A DNA stretch of 38,074 nt from Clostridium sp. CAG:465. Lineage in GTDB: Bacteria > Bacillota > Clostridia > TANB77 > CAG-465. Shown here one piece after another: positions 1-9,265 of the stretch. Every line of letters begins with the position of its first letter. The first letter of the stretch is position 1. A program made the position numbers and the translations under genes. The stretch is from NCBI GenBank assembly GCA_000433755.1, contig FR891242.1, positions 1-38,074 of the forward strand. Reading direction: 5' to 3'. The notes beneath the pieces were generated by a model, which did no database searches, was not told where the DNA came from, and saw only the letters and a list, made by a program, of their open reading frames with translations.

Positions 1-63
1 AAATATATTATACAATAATTTCGCTTTAAAGTCAATAATTATGTAACTTTATTTAACCTATAT

Positions 64-96
64 ATAAAAAGTAGTAGAAATTTTAATTCTACTACT
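64..96 (-). terminator. terminator of topA
   Basis: A 10-bp perfect stem (70-79 with 87-96, 7-nt loop) lies just past the topA stop codon. Read on the minus strand it is followed by a short T run (complement of 64-69). Confidence 0.65.
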
Positions 97-102
97 AATC
101 AT

Positions 103-2088
103 TTATTTTGTTTTTTTAGGTTTAGTCCATGAAATATAGTCACATTTACTATCATCAGTATTAGTGTTATTTTCACAAACATAGAAAGTTCTTTTCTTCT
201 TAGTCTTTTTAACTAATACTTTTCCTCCACAATTTGGACATGGAATATCAATTGATTGAACCAATGGCTTTGCATTTTTACACTCTGGATATCCAGGGCA
301 TGCTAAAAACTTGCCAAATCTTCCTTGTTTTATAACCATATTTCTACCACATAATTCACATTTTATATCAGTTTCAACTTCTGGAATTTTTACTTTTTTT
401 GCATTTTCTTCAGCATTCTTAACTGATTTTTCAAATGGTCCATAAAATTCTTTTAGCATTTCTACATAATTTACTTTATCTTCAGCGACCATATCAAGTT
501 CATTTTCCATCTTTGCTGTAAATTTCTCATCAACTATATTAGCAAAGTTTTCCTCCATAAGTTCATTTACAATTTCTCCAAGTTCAGTAGGAACTAAATA
601 CTTATTTTGTCTTTCTACATATGTTCTCTCTTCAATAGTTGAAATTGTAGGTGCATATGTACTTGGTCTACCTATTCCTTTTTCTTCTAATGTTTTAACC
701 AAACTTGCCTCTGTAAATCTTGCAGGAGGCTCTGTAAATTTTTGTTTACTATATATCTTATCCTGTTTTAATATATCTCCTACTTCAAGTTCAGGTAAAA
801 TATTCTCTGTATTTTCTTCTTCATCTACATCTTCTTTTTTAGTCTTATCTTTATCGTCTTTTCCTTCTGTATATAGTTTCATAAATCCATCAAATTTTAC
901 AACAGAACCATTTGCAATAAATATATAATTATCTACTTCTATTTTTACTCTAGTAGTATCATAAATTGCTGTTGCCATTTGACTTGCTAAAAATCTATTT
1001 AATATTAATGTATATAACTTTTGTTCATCCTTAGTCAAAGTATCATATACTCCTAGTGAATTTAATATATTTGATGGTCTTATTGCCTCATGTGCATCTT
1101 GAGCAGACGCTTTTGTTTTAAAATATCTATTTTCATAATATTTATCTGAATATTTTGAAGTAATATATTCCTTTGCCATTTTTCTTGCATCGTCAGATAT
1201 TCTAACAGAGTCTGTTCTCATATATGTTATGTGTCCTGCTTCATATAACTTTTGTGCTACCATCATTGTCCTTTTTACATTAAATCCAAGTTTTCTTGAA
1301 GCTTCCTGTTGTAAAGATGACGTTGTAAAAGGAGGAGCTGGATTTCTCTTTCTTTCACTTTTTTTAACATCAATAACTTTATATTCTTTACCATCTATAT
1401 TTTGTATTATTTCTTTTACTTGTTTTTCATTTGAAAGTTCAATTTTAGACTTTTTATCGCCATAGAAATTTGCCATAAATCCAGTTTTATCTTTAAATAG
1501 TTTAACAGATAAATTCCAATATTCAACTGGTTTAAAATTTCTAATTTCTTTTTCTCTATCAATTATTATTTTAAGTGCAACTGATTGAACACGTCCTGCA
1601 CTTAATCCCTTTTTTATTTTTTTCCAAAGTATTGGACTAATTTCATATCCAACAATTCTATCTAATATTCTTCTTGCCTGCTGTGCATCAACTAAGTTTA
1701 GGTTTATTGCTCTTGCTTTTGATACCGCATTTTTTACAGCAGTTTTTGTTATTTCATTAAACTCAATTCTACATTTGCTCCCATCTTCTATTTCAAGTAC
1801 ATTTTTAATATGCCAAGCTATTGCTTCTCCCTCACGATCAGGGTCGGTTGCAAGATATACTTTTGATGCTTTTTTTGCCTTCGTTTTTATTTCATTTACA
1901 ATTTTAGCTTTTCCCTTCATTGTTATATATTTAGGTTTAAAGTTATCCTCTATATCAACACCTAATTTACTTTTAGGTAAATCTATTATATGTCCTTGCG
2001 ATGCAATTACATCATAACTGCTTCCAAGATATTTTTTTATTGTTTTTGCTTTAGAAGGTGATTCCACTATTACTAATTTATCTGACAC
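103..2088 (-). CDS. topA: DNA topoisomerase I (type IA)
   Basis: Relaxes negatively supercoiled DNA by cutting one strand through a tyrosyl-DNA intermediate. An N-terminal TOPRIM domain carries DPDRE (residues 82-86), and the catalytic tyrosine sits in YMRTDS (Tyr289). The C-terminus has two zinc-ribbon repeats, CELC...CPGYPEC and CPNC...CENN...C. I chose the GTG at 2088, giving 661 residues beginning VSDKLVIVESPSKAK. It has an AAAGGAAG ribosome site at good spacing and matches the usual family start, whereas the upstream ATG at 2127 has no such site. Length and domains are normal for Firmicutes TopA. It has its own promoter overlapping the end of spoIIP, so the two genes are probably independent despite being adjacent. 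Confidence 0.97.
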   Translation of the reverse strand: MSDKLVIVESPSKAKTIKKYLGSSYDVIASQGHIIDLPKSKLGVDIEDNFKPKYITMKGKAKIVNEIKTKAKKASKVYLATDPDREGEAIAWHIKNVLEIEDGSKCRIEFNEITKTAVKNAVSKARAINLNLVDAQQARRILDRIVGYEISPILWKKIKKGLSAGRVQSVALKIIIDREKEIRNFKPVEYWNLSVKLFKDKTGFMANFYGDKKSKIELSNEKQVKEIIQNIDGKEYKVIDVKKSERKRNPAPPFTTSSLQQEASRKLGFNVKRTMMVAQKLYEAGHITYMRTDSVRISDDARKMAKEYITSKYSDKYYENRYFKTKASAQDAHEAIRPSNILNSLGVYDTLTKDEQKLYTLILNRFLASQMATAIYDTTRVKIEVDNYIFIANGSVVKFDGFMKLYTEGKDDKDKTKKEDVDEEENTENILPELEVGDILKQDKIYSKQKFTEPPARFTEASLVKTLEEKGIGRPSTYAPTISTIEERTYVERQNKYLVPTELGEIVNELMEENFANIVDEKFTAKMENELDMVAEDKVNYVEMLKEFYGPFEKSVKNAEENAKKVKIPEVETDIKCELCGRNMVIKQGRFGKFLACPGYPECKNAKPLVQSIDIPCPNCGGKVLVKKTKKKRTFYVCENNTNTDDSKCDYISWTKPKKTK

Positions 2089-2140
2089 AATCTCTCTTCC
2101 TTTCAAAATATTAATAACTAAATTCATTAATCATCTGTAG

Positions 2141-2170
2141 ATTATACCACAAGAAAAACACTATAGTCAA
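2141..2170 (-). promoter_or_regulatory. sigma-A promoter of topA
   Basis: On the minus strand, TTGACT (2170-2165), an 18-bp spacer, then TATAAT (2146-2141) preceded by TGG. The -35 overlaps the stop codon of spoIIP. Confidence 0.6.
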
Positions 2171-3387
2171 TCTTTGTATATAATATTTAACAAATTAGAT
2201 AAACATCTAGTTGCAAGATAGGCTTCATCTAAAGTATTTCCACTTGCACCAACTTCTATTAATAATGAATATTTATTTAAATCTTGATTATATATAGAAT
2301 TTCTAATAATCATAGGTTTGAACAAGCCTGGATATACTTCATCTGCAAGTTGTTGTATTTTAAATGCAAGTCTTAGGTTATCTTCATAATATGGGTTATT
2401 TGTAACATCTGTACCTACTCCCATAACTAACATACATTGTGCAACCTCAATTCCATTTATTTTAACAACTGGTCTATAGTCAAGATCATTTGTAGCATCT
2501 CTATGCACATCTATAGAAATTCCAGCATGCCCCATGGCAGCTATTGCATTTTTTACTGTTATTCTAGACCTTGCATATGAACTAGTATATGTACCATAAT
2601 CATGAGGTGTTGTATCATGTACCACTTCAAACCCTTTACTATTCAAATTTTCTTTAAACTTTTTAGCAACTGAAAGCATATTATATGTTGCATCTTGCGA
2701 ACGTCTAGCTCCTGAATATTCAAATTTATATTTATCACTATTTGCATAACTTTCAGACGTATGAGTGTTATATAGCAAAATTTTATCACTTTTTTTCGTT
2801 AGAGTAATATTTGACGCAGCAAGGGATTTGAAGTCTATGTCTCTTTTTGATGAATAATTAAGTATTTTCATTTTATTTAAATTTATTCTTTGTATATTTT
2901 CGCTATTTTCAGTTATTTCTACATTAATATCTTTGTTTTTTCCAAATACACTTTGTTCATTTTTATCTTTTACAAGACTATCTAATATTTCTATTTCATC
3001 ATCCTTATTTTCTGATTTTTTTGCTTCATCAATGGATTTGATTTCGTTAAATAAATAATTTTCCTTATTATATATTCCATACGCATTAAATACATCTGCA
3101 AGTTCGACATTATTCCCCTCAGCTTGTCTAAAATTAGAACCAAAATATATTACTTTTGATAAAAAAGGAATATGTTTTGCAAAAAGATATATTCCGAAAA
3201 TTAAAATAACTAACATAAATAATTTAGATGTATTTAACCCTAGTTTTATATTTTTTTTATCAAAGCCATTAAAATTATTTATAGTTACTTTATTTTCATT
3301 TCTCTTATTCTGTGCTTTTATTTTATCTACTAACCATTTACTATCACTATGCTTTTTTTTAGATAAAAAAACAGCTGTAATTTTCAT
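2167..3387 (-). CDS. spoIIP: stage II sporulation protein P (engulfment peptidoglycan hydrolase)
   Basis: SpoIIP is a membrane-anchored amidase/endopeptidase that works with SpoIID to thin septal peptidoglycan and drive engulfment of the forespore. The 406-residue product has a basic N-terminus, one membrane segment at about 54-73 and a low-complexity linker. The catalytic domain (about 198-403) carries YNTHTSESY with His209, DVHRDA with His295 and LLIEVGASGN with Glu378, the probable zinc-site residues of this amidase fold. Length matches the family. The ATG has an AAGGTGAT ribosome site. In Bacillus spoIIP follows gpr; here it sits between topA and a DivIVA-like gene. By family knowledge it should be sigma-E dependent, but I did not identify a confident sigma-E promoter in the short upstream gap. 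Confidence 0.93.
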   Translation of the reverse strand: MKITAVFLSKKKHSDSKWLVDKIKAQNKRNENKVTINNFNGFDKKNIKLGLNTSKLFMLVILIFGIYLFAKHIPFLSKVIYFGSNFRQAEGNNVELADVFNAYGIYNKENYLFNEIKSIDEAKKSENKDDEIEILDSLVKDKNEQSVFGKNKDINVEITENSENIQRINLNKMKILNYSSKRDIDFKSLAASNITLTKKSDKILLYNTHTSESYANSDKYKFEYSGARRSQDATYNMLSVAKKFKENLNSKGFEVVHDTTPHDYGTYTSSYARSRITVKNAIAAMGHAGISIDVHRDATNDLDYRPVVKINGIEVAQCMLVMGVGTDVTNNPYYEDNLRLAFKIQQLADEVYPGLFKPMIIRNSIYNQDLNKYSLLIEVGASGNTLDEAYLATRCLSNLLNIIYKD

Positions 3388-3446
3388 AAACTTATCACCT
3401 TAGTTTAATTGTATTACAACTATTTATTATATATTACTAATATTTT

Positions 3447-3866
3447 TTAATCTAATAAATTATTCATTTCATTACTATATTTATCTAAAAGAGTAATTGT
3501 TTTTTCTTTTAGATCTATAACTTCTTTTTTTATATCTAATAATTTTTCTTTTTCCATCTCTATTAAATGTTCAATTCTATCTTTTTCTTGCATTGATTCA
3601 ATTCTTGAATTTTCTATAATTTTTTTAGCTTGATCCTCTGCAGTAATTAGTGCATTTGCTACTTTTTCTTGTTTTGCTATATAATCTGTTTCATATTTTT
3701 CTAATTTTCTTTTTAAAATAGTAAGTTCGTTTGCAATTCTGTTTGCATCTGATTTTTCAGCTTGGATTTTACTTTCATATTCTGCTTTCATAGCTTTTAT
3801 ATATTCTTCTACTTCTCTTTTATCGTAACCAAACATTTCGTTACTAAATTTCTTTTCGTTCTCCAT
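3447..3866 (-). CDS. DivIVA-domain coiled-coil protein
   Basis: A 139-residue, almost wholly helical, charged protein. The N-terminus (about 6-35) has the DivIVA-like signature FGYDKREVEEYI, and the rest is predicted coiled coil rich in Lys, Glu and Ile. DivIVA/GpsB/SepIVA-type proteins mark curved membrane or the septum and recruit cell-division or polarity partners. This one is shorter than canonical DivIVA (about 160-230 residues) and lacks an extended C-terminal domain. The start ATG follows GGAGGTAGTAATAA, and it has its own sigma-A promoter. No ylm/sep cluster surrounds it, so it may be a specialised paralogue rather than the main DivIVA. Exact role is unassigned. Confidence 0.75.
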   Translation of the reverse strand: MENEKKFSNEMFGYDKREVEEYIKAMKAEYESKIQAEKSDANRIANELTILKRKLEKYETDYIAKQEKVANALITAEDQAKKIIENSRIESMQEKDRIEHLIEMEKEKLLDIKKEVIDLKEKTITLLDKYSNEMNNLLD

Positions 3867-3905
3867 TTATTACTACCTCCACAACTGCCCCTCAATGTTT
3901 TCTGT

Positions 3906-3934
3906 ATTATATCAAATTTTTACCCGATTTTCAA
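3906..3934 (-). promoter_or_regulatory. sigma-A promoter of the DivIVA-like gene
   Basis: Minus strand TTGAAA (3934-3929), 17-bp spacer, TATAAT (3911-3906) with an extended TGA motif, about 40 nt upstream of the start codon. Confidence 0.65.
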
Positions 3935-3955
3935 TCTTTTTAATAAAATTTTACT

Positions 3956-5032
3956 TTATTTAGATATAATTCCACCTGCAATTACCACATCATCAATGTA
4001 TATAACACAAGACTGACCTGGAGCAATAGCAAACTGAGGTTCATCAAATATAATTTTTATTTTATCACCATATAAATATGCAGTCGCATTTGCCTCTTTA
4101 GCCTTATACCTAATTTTTACTTTAACATTAGTCCCTTCTTTTGTTATTATATTATCTATTAAAATATTTACATCTTCAATTAGTAAACTTCTACTTAATA
4201 CACTATTTTTTTCTCCTACAATTATTTTATTTTCATCAGGATTTATATTTACTACATATAACGGCTTTTCATTTTGAATACCAAGACCTTTTCTTTGACC
4301 TATTGTATAATGAGTAAATCCAGTATGTTTTCCTCTTACTTTACCATTAATATCAACAATTTTTCCCTCTTTAACTTTAATATTTTCGTCTAAAAATCTG
4401 GTATGGTTATTATCTGGTATAAAGCAAATATCTTCACTATCTGGTTTAGATGCAACAAGCAAATTATTTTCTTTTGCAATTTTTCTTACATCATCCTTAC
4501 TTTCAAATCCTTGCAAAGGAAAAAGTATATGTGGAAGTAATTCTTTATCTATAGGATATAGCACATAACTCTGATCTTTTAAAATGTTATCAGATTTTTT
4601 TAGTACAAAACAATTATATTTCTCACTATATTCTGTTTTTGCATAATGACCAGTTGCAATATAATAGCAATCAAGTTTTTTAGCAAGTTCATACATTTTT
4701 CCAAATTTTAAAAATCTATTACACATAATACAAGGATTAGGAGTTCTTCCAGATTTATACTCATCAATAAAATTATCAATTACATATTTTTTAAATTCTT
4801 CTCTAAAATCATATGTATAGTGTTTTATTCCAAGCTTATGACATACTCTTTTTGCATCATTTATCGTACTTAAACTACAACAAGCTGTTTCATTTTCTAC
4901 AAAACTCTCATCCTCAAAAAGTCTCATTGTAATACCAATTACTTCATATCCAGCATTTTTTAGTAATATGGCACTTACTGAACTATCTACTCCTCCACTC
5001 ATTCCAAGTAATACTCTTTTTTTATTTTCCAT
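3956..5032 (-). CDS. mnmA: tRNA-specific 2-thiouridylase MnmA
   Basis: Adds sulfur to the wobble uridine (U34) of Lys, Glu and Gln tRNAs, taking persulfide sulfur from a cysteine desulfurase. The 358-residue product has the PP-loop GMSGGVDSS (10-18) near the N-terminus. Its two catalytic cysteines are in NPCIMC (Cys101) and SEDICFIPD (Cys203), at almost the same positions as Cys102 and Cys199 of E. coli MnmA. Start ATG follows an AGAGGAG ribosome site. The gene just upstream is a cysteine desulfurase, as in the Bacillus yrvO-mnmA pair, which supports a dedicated sulfur donor. A hairpin between the two genes and an extended -10 (TGGTATACT, about 5066-5074) suggest mnmA can also be expressed separately. 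Confidence 0.96.
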   Translation of the reverse strand: MENKKRVLLGMSGGVDSSVSAILLKNAGYEVIGITMRLFEDESFVENETACCSLSTINDAKRVCHKLGIKHYTYDFREEFKKYVIDNFIDEYKSGRTPNPCIMCNRFLKFGKMYELAKKLDCYYIATGHYAKTEYSEKYNCFVLKKSDNILKDQSYVLYPIDKELLPHILFPLQGFESKDDVRKIAKENNLLVASKPDSEDICFIPDNNHTRFLDENIKVKEGKIVDINGKVRGKHTGFTHYTIGQRKGLGIQNEKPLYVVNINPDENKIIVGEKNSVLSRSLLIEDVNILIDNIITKEGTNVKVKIRYKAKEANATAYLYGDKIKIIFDEPQFAIAPGQSCVIYIDDVVIAGGIISK

Positions 5033-5082
5033 TTTTTCTCCTCTTTTACAAATTAATACATATATAGTATACCATAATTACA

Positions 5083-5122
5083 GAACAAAAGCTAGTAAAT
5101 ACATTACTATTTACCAGCTTTT
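5083..5122 (-). terminator. hairpin between cysteine desulfurase and mnmA
   Basis: A 14-bp stem with one mismatch (5087-5100 with 5109-5122) lies just past the desulfurase stop codon. On the minus strand it is followed by a weak TTTTG tail, so termination may be partial. Confidence 0.5.
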
Positions 5123-5128
5123 AAAAAT

Positions 5129-6268
5129 CTACTCCTCTATTTTATTTAATATTTCACATATACTATTTATCAAATAATCAACTTCTTCTTTTGTATTGTC
5201 TATACCAAAGGTTGTTCTAATTGTACCACCTATATATTCATCTGGTACATTTATAGCTGAAAGCACATGTGATTTTTGTATAGCACCAGCAGTGCATGCA
5301 GAGCCTGCTGATACACATATTCCATTCAAATCCAAATTAAAAAGCATAGCTGCTCCATCAACATTTTTAAATGAAAAATTTGCATTATTTGAAAGTCTGT
5401 TTTTAGTATTTCCATTTAACCTTGCATTTGGTATTTTTTTCAAAATATTTGAAATATAATAATCTCTTAAATTTTGAATATATTTATTATTTTCTTCTAA
5501 ATTTGAATATGCTATTTTCATCGCTTCAGCCATTCCAACTATTGCTGCCACATTTTCGGTTCCTGCCCTTTTATTACTTTCCTGATGTCCGCCATCAATA
5601 AATTTGGAAAAGTTTATTCCTTTTTTTACATATAGTGCTCCTATTCCCTTTGGGCCATGAAATTTATGAGCAGATAACGATAATGAGTCTATATTTAATT
5701 TGTTTACATCTATATTTATACTACCTACTGCTTGCACAGCATCAGTATGAAATATAACATGATGTTCTTTTGCAATTTTACCTATTTTCTCTATGGGCTC
5801 GATAGTTCCTATTTCATTATTTGCAAACATAACAGAAATAAGTATTGTATTTTTATTTATTAACTTTTCAAGTTCGTCTAATTTTACAATTCCACTTTCA
5901 TCAACATCTACATATGAAATTTTAAATCCTTCTTTTTCAAGAGATCTACAAGTTTCAAGTACAGCAGGATGTTCTATTTTAGATGTAATTATATGATTTC
6001 CTTTACTTTTGTATGCTCTTGCTATACCTTTTATTGCAGTATTATCACTTTCACTACCACATGAAGTAAAATATATTTCACTAGGATTTGCACCAATTAT
6101 ATTTGCAATTTCTTCCCTTGCATCTTCAATAGCACATCTTGATTCTTGTCCAAAACTATATATTGATGATGCATTTGCATAATTTTCTTTTAAATATGGT
6201 AACATTTTTTTTAATACATTTTCATTTAAGCTTGTTGTTGCTGCATTATCGAAATATTTTATGTTCAT
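5129..6268 (-). CDS. iscS: cysteine desulfurase (IscS/NifS family, YrvO-like)
   Basis: A PLP enzyme that converts L-cysteine to alanine and hands persulfide sulfur to acceptors. The start is FDNAATT. The PLP lysine is in SAHKFHGPKG (Lys202 counting from the chosen start) and the persulfide cysteine in GSACTAG (Cys325). The product is 379 residues, typical of the class. I place the start at the ATG at 6268, because the upstream in-frame GTG overlaps the AAGGTGG ribosome site. Next gene is mnmA and no iscU/nifU or iscR is nearby, so the likely main job is tRNA thiolation, as for Bacillus YrvO. A role in Fe-S assembly cannot be excluded. Confidence 0.93.
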   Translation of the reverse strand: MNIKYFDNAATTSLNENVLKKMLPYLKENYANASSIYSFGQESRCAIEDAREEIANIIGANPSEIYFTSCGSESDNTAIKGIARAYKSKGNHIITSKIEHPAVLETCRSLEKEGFKISYVDVDESGIVKLDELEKLINKNTILISVMFANNEIGTIEPIEKIGKIAKEHHVIFHTDAVQAVGSINIDVNKLNIDSLSLSAHKFHGPKGIGALYVKKGINFSKFIDGGHQESNKRAGTENVAAIVGMAEAMKIAYSNLEENNKYIQNLRDYYISNILKKIPNARLNGNTKNRLSNNANFSFKNVDGAAMLFNLDLNGICVSAGSACTAGAIQKSHVLSAINVPDEYIGGTIRTTFGIDNTKEEVDYLINSICEILNKIEE

Positions 6269-6302
6269 TTTTCCCACCTTTTAAACAATTATTAATATGA
6301 TA

Positions 6303-6331
6303 AGTATAGCATATTTAAATTTTTTTTACAA
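6303..6331 (-). promoter_or_regulatory. sigma-A promoter of the cysteine desulfurase gene
   Basis: Minus strand TTGTAA (6331-6326), 17-bp spacer, TATACT (6308-6303) with an extended TGC motif. Confidence 0.5.
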
Positions 6332-6417
6332 CAAAGAAAATATTATTTTTATTTTTCATTTTTTATTTTCTTTTATATTTCCACATTTTTTGCAAATAAT
6401 ACTTTTAGGTGATTAAA

Positions 6418-6879
6418 ATGAGTTCAAATGTAAATATGACAAATCAGGAATACTCTGATTATGTAGATACAAAAGCAAAAAAAAGTCCTATTTTAAAAAA
6501 TATAATTCTTGCTTTTATAGTTGGAGGGCTTATTTGTATAATAGGTCAAATAATTACAGATATATGTATGCATTATGGGATTGATAAAAAAAGTTCTACA
6601 ACAATTACAACTATAATATTAATATTTATTGGTGCTTTTTTAACAGCAATTAGAGTGTATCCAAAGCTTGGTAAACATGCAGGTGCAGGTTCTATCATAC
6701 CTATCACAGGTTTTTCTAACTCAATAGTTGCTCCCGCAATTGAATTTAAACTTGATGATTATATTTTAGGGCTTGGTGCAAATATGTTTAAAATTGCAGG
6801 ACCAGTATTAGTGTATGGTATTACAACTTCGGCAATTATTGGATTTATATATTGGTTATTAAAATTATTTATAATATAG
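6418..6879 (+). CDS. spoVAC: stage V sporulation protein AC
   Basis: Inner spore membrane protein of the SpoVA channel, which takes dipicolinic acid (Ca-DPA) into the forespore and releases it in germination; SpoVAC itself is described as a mechanosensitive channel. The 153-residue product has a hydrophilic N-terminus, then several membrane segments (about 26-48, 55-78 and 125-150). It carries the conserved AGAGSIIPITGFSNS stretch shared with SpoVAE. The ATG at 6418 is preceded by AGGTG at 6-nt spacing; the GTG at 6409 lies inside that ribosome site and is not the start. It heads a compact spoVAC-D-E operon, expected to be sigma-G dependent by family knowledge. Confidence 0.95.
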   Translation: MSSNVNMTNQEYSDYVDTKAKKSPILKNIILAFIVGGLICIIGQIITDICMHYGIDKKSSTTITTIILIFIGAFLTAIRVYPKLGKHAGAGSIIPITGFSNSIVAPAIEFKLDDYILGLGANMFKIAGPVLVYGITTSAIIGFIYWLLKLFII

Positions 6880-6888
6880 GAGGAAAAA

Positions 6889-7911
6889 ATGAAAGTCGGA
6901 AATCAAACAATAAAATTTAAAAACTCTCCAAAAATATTTGATACTTCATCTATTGTTGGGCCAAAAGAAATGCAAGGCCCTCTTACAAACGAATTTGACA
7001 TGCATAGTGACGATATTTTCTTTGGAGAGAAAACTTTTGAAAAAGCTGAGTCAAGAATGATGAATAACTGTATTAATAATTTATTTACAAAAACTGGTAT
7101 GACACCTGAAAAAATAGATTATATTTTCGCTGGCGACCTTCTTAACCAATGTATGGCATCAGGTTTTTGTATTAGAGAATTAGATATACCTTTTTTTGGA
7201 GTATATGGTGCATGTTCAACATTTGTAGAATCATTAATACTTGCATCAAGTTTTATAGATTCAGAATATGCAAGTAAAGTAATTGCTGCAACTTCATCAC
7301 ATTTTTGTAGTTCTGAAAGACAATTTAGAATGCCATTAGAGCACGGTAATCAAAAAAGTCCAACTGCACAGTGTACTGTTACTGCTAGTGGATGTGCTTT
7401 GGTAGTTCCAAAAGATTACAAAGATACAACAGGTGCTTATGCAACATATGCAACTCCAGGAAAAATTATAGACCTTGGAATAAAAGATGGAATGAATATG
7501 GGAGCTGCAATGGCACCTGCAGCTTTTAATACTATAATGACACATTTAGAAGATACTGGTAGGAATGCTGATTATTACGATGCAATTATAACCGGAGACC
7601 TAGGAGTTCTTGGCTCAGATATATTGGTAGATTTATTTAAAAAAGAAAATATTGATATATCTTTAATACACAAAGATTGTGGTAAATTAATATATGATGA
7701 TGCAACTCAAGATACCCATTGTGGTGGAAGTGGTTGTGGCTGTATGGCAAGTGTATTTAGTGGTTATTTTTATAAACTATTAAAACAAGGTAAATTAAAT
7801 AAAGTTTTAGTTGTTGCAACTGGTGCACTTATGAGTACTCAATCATCTCTTCAAGGAGATTCAATTCCTGGAATTGCTCATGCAATATCAATAGAAAATG
7901 AGGTGGTGTAA
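6889..7911 (+). CDS. spoVAD: stage V sporulation protein AD
   Basis: Soluble SpoVA subunit with a thiolase-like fold that binds dipicolinic acid on the outer face of the inner spore membrane. The 340-residue sequence contains the thiolase-like GVYGACSTF motif (Cys109) and conserved stretches such as IFAGDLLNQCM and HCGGSGCGC. The ATG follows AGGAGG 9 nt after the spoVAC stop. Its stop codon directly abuts the spoVAE start, so the three genes are translationally close. Length is normal for the family. Confidence 0.96.
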   Translation: MKVGNQTIKFKNSPKIFDTSSIVGPKEMQGPLTNEFDMHSDDIFFGEKTFEKAESRMMNNCINNLFTKTGMTPEKIDYIFAGDLLNQCMASGFCIRELDIPFFGVYGACSTFVESLILASSFIDSEYASKVIAATSSHFCSSERQFRMPLEHGNQKSPTAQCTVTASGCALVVPKDYKDTTGAYATYATPGKIIDLGIKDGMNMGAAMAPAAFNTIMTHLEDTGRNADYYDAIITGDLGVLGSDILVDLFKKENIDISLIHKDCGKLIYDDATQDTHCGGSGCGCMASVFSGYFYKLLKQGKLNKVLVVATGALMSTQSSLQGDSIPGIAHAISIENEVV

Positions 7912-8277
7912 ATGGACATATTTATTGAATATTTAAAAGTATTTATAACAGGTGGAATTATATGTTCTATAGGGCAAATACTAATAGATAAAACAAAACT
8001 TACTCCTGCAAGGATTTTGGTTATATTTGTAACATTAGGAACAATACTTACTTCAATTGGAATTTATGGAAAAATAGTTGAATTTGGAGGAGCTGGTGCC
8101 ACTGTCCCTATATCAGGATTTGGGTATTGCCTTGGAACTGGTGTTATTGAAGAAATAAATAGTGTAGGTTTTCTAGGAATATTTACTGGTGGCGTAAAAG
8201 CATGTGCAGCTGGAATTTGTGCTGCTGTTGTTTTTGGTTTCTTATGTGCATTATGTTCAAAACCTAGTATAAAATAA
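7912..8277 (+). CDS. spoVAE: stage V sporulation protein AE (AEb type)
   Basis: Small membrane subunit of the SpoVA dipicolinic-acid channel, 121 residues with four likely membrane segments. The central GGAGATVPISGFG motif mirrors the AGAGSIIPITGF motif of SpoVAC, showing common ancestry. The start ATG directly follows the spoVAD stop; GAGGTGG inside the end of spoVAD is the ribosome site. No spoVAA, spoVAB or spoVAF genes follow, which is the reduced C-D-E set usual in Clostridia. Confidence 0.95.
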   Translation: MDIFIEYLKVFITGGIICSIGQILIDKTKLTPARILVIFVTLGTILTSIGIYGKIVEFGGAGATVPISGFGYCLGTGVIEEINSVGFLGIFTGGVKACAAGICAAVVFGFLCALCSKPSIK

Positions 8278-8383
8278 TAATGTATTTTTATTTTCTCCTA
8301 AATGAGTATTGTATATTTTTATATTTTATGGTATATAATTTATATATAAATATATATAGCATTTATTCATAGGAGGAATTTTT

Positions 8384-9166
8384 TTGAGAAATGGTAGAAT
8401 TGAAGAAACAAAAAATAAATTTAGTGTTATTAGTTTTATACGTATAATATCAATACTTGTAATACTAGTTTGCATTGGACTACTTGTATATAGATATATA
8501 AATTTAAAGAATTCAGATAAAATACTAGGTGAAATAAACTCAGATATAAAAATTGAAAACAAAAATATTGAAATAAATGGTGTGGCCGCAGCAATGGTAG
8601 ATACTGATGTAAATTCTTTAAAGGAAAAAAATTCTGATACAGTAGCTTACCTAAAAGTAAATGGAACTGATGTAGCATATCCAGTTGTTCAATCAAATGA
8701 TAATGAATATTATTTAAGGCACTCTTTTGATAAATCATATAGCCAGGCTGGTTGGATTTTCATGGATTATAGAAATGATGCAAAATCTTTAGATAAAAAC
8801 ACAATAATATATGGTCATAATATGTTGAATAACTCAATGTTTAGTACGCTTACAAAAATGACAAAAAGTTCATTTTTTAATGATGAAAATAACTCATATA
8901 TAAATCTTTCAACTGAAAATAAGTCTACTCTTTGGAAAATATTCTCCGTATATATAACTGATCCTAATACATATTATATGACTATAGGCTTCTCATCAGA
9001 TAATAGTTATTTAGAATTTTTAAATAATATTAAAGAAAAAAGCATGTATAATTTTAATGAAAATATAGGTGCAAATGATAAAATATTAACACTATCAACA
9101 TGTACAAATTTAAATACTAAAAGATTAGTTATCCATGCAAAACTTGTATATTCAGAAGATAAATAG
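8384..9166 (+). CDS. srtB: class B sortase
   Basis: Cell-surface transpeptidase that cleaves a sorting signal and joins the protein to peptidoglycan. The 260-residue product has a membrane anchor at about 17-37 with the catalytic domain outside. Catalytic residues are visible: His145 in IIYGHNM, Cys240 in LSTCT and Arg247 in TKRLVIHAK. Features such as YPVVQSNDNEYYLRH and GWIFMDYRN are typical of class B. The start is TTG, supported by AGGAGG 7 nt upstream (8371-8376); no nearby ATG fits. No LPXTG-type substrate gene is visible in the window. It stands alone between spoVAE and coat genes and ends in a clear terminator. A loose promoter (TTGTAT around 8309, TATATA/TATAAT around 8332-8339) may precede it. 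Confidence 0.93.
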   Translation: MRNGRIEETKNKFSVISFIRIISILVILVCIGLLVYRYINLKNSDKILGEINSDIKIENKNIEINGVAAAMVDTDVNSLKEKNSDTVAYLKVNGTDVAYPVVQSNDNEYYLRHSFDKSYSQAGWIFMDYRNDAKSLDKNTIIYGHNMLNNSMFSTLTKMTKSSFFNDENNSYINLSTENKSTLWKIFSVYITDPNTYYMTIGFSSDNSYLEFLNNIKEKSMYNFNENIGANDKILTLSTCTNLNTKRLVIHAKLVYSEDK

Positions 9167-9194
9167 CAGATGAAAAACATCTGTTATTTTTTTT
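9167..9194 (+). terminator. terminator of the sortase gene
   Basis: A 6-bp stem (9167-9172 with 9178-9183) begins at the base after the stop codon, with an A5 loop and a long T run. Confidence 0.8.
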
Positions 9195-9265
9195 GTTATA
9201 ATTTCCAGTATAGTAATTAAAATTTAACAAATAATAATTATGTGATTTAAAAGGAGGAAAAATTT

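Noticed and set aside
1229..2017. Open frames on the plus strand opposite topA
   Set aside because: They lie antisense to a clear topA gene, lack ribosome sites and resemble no family.
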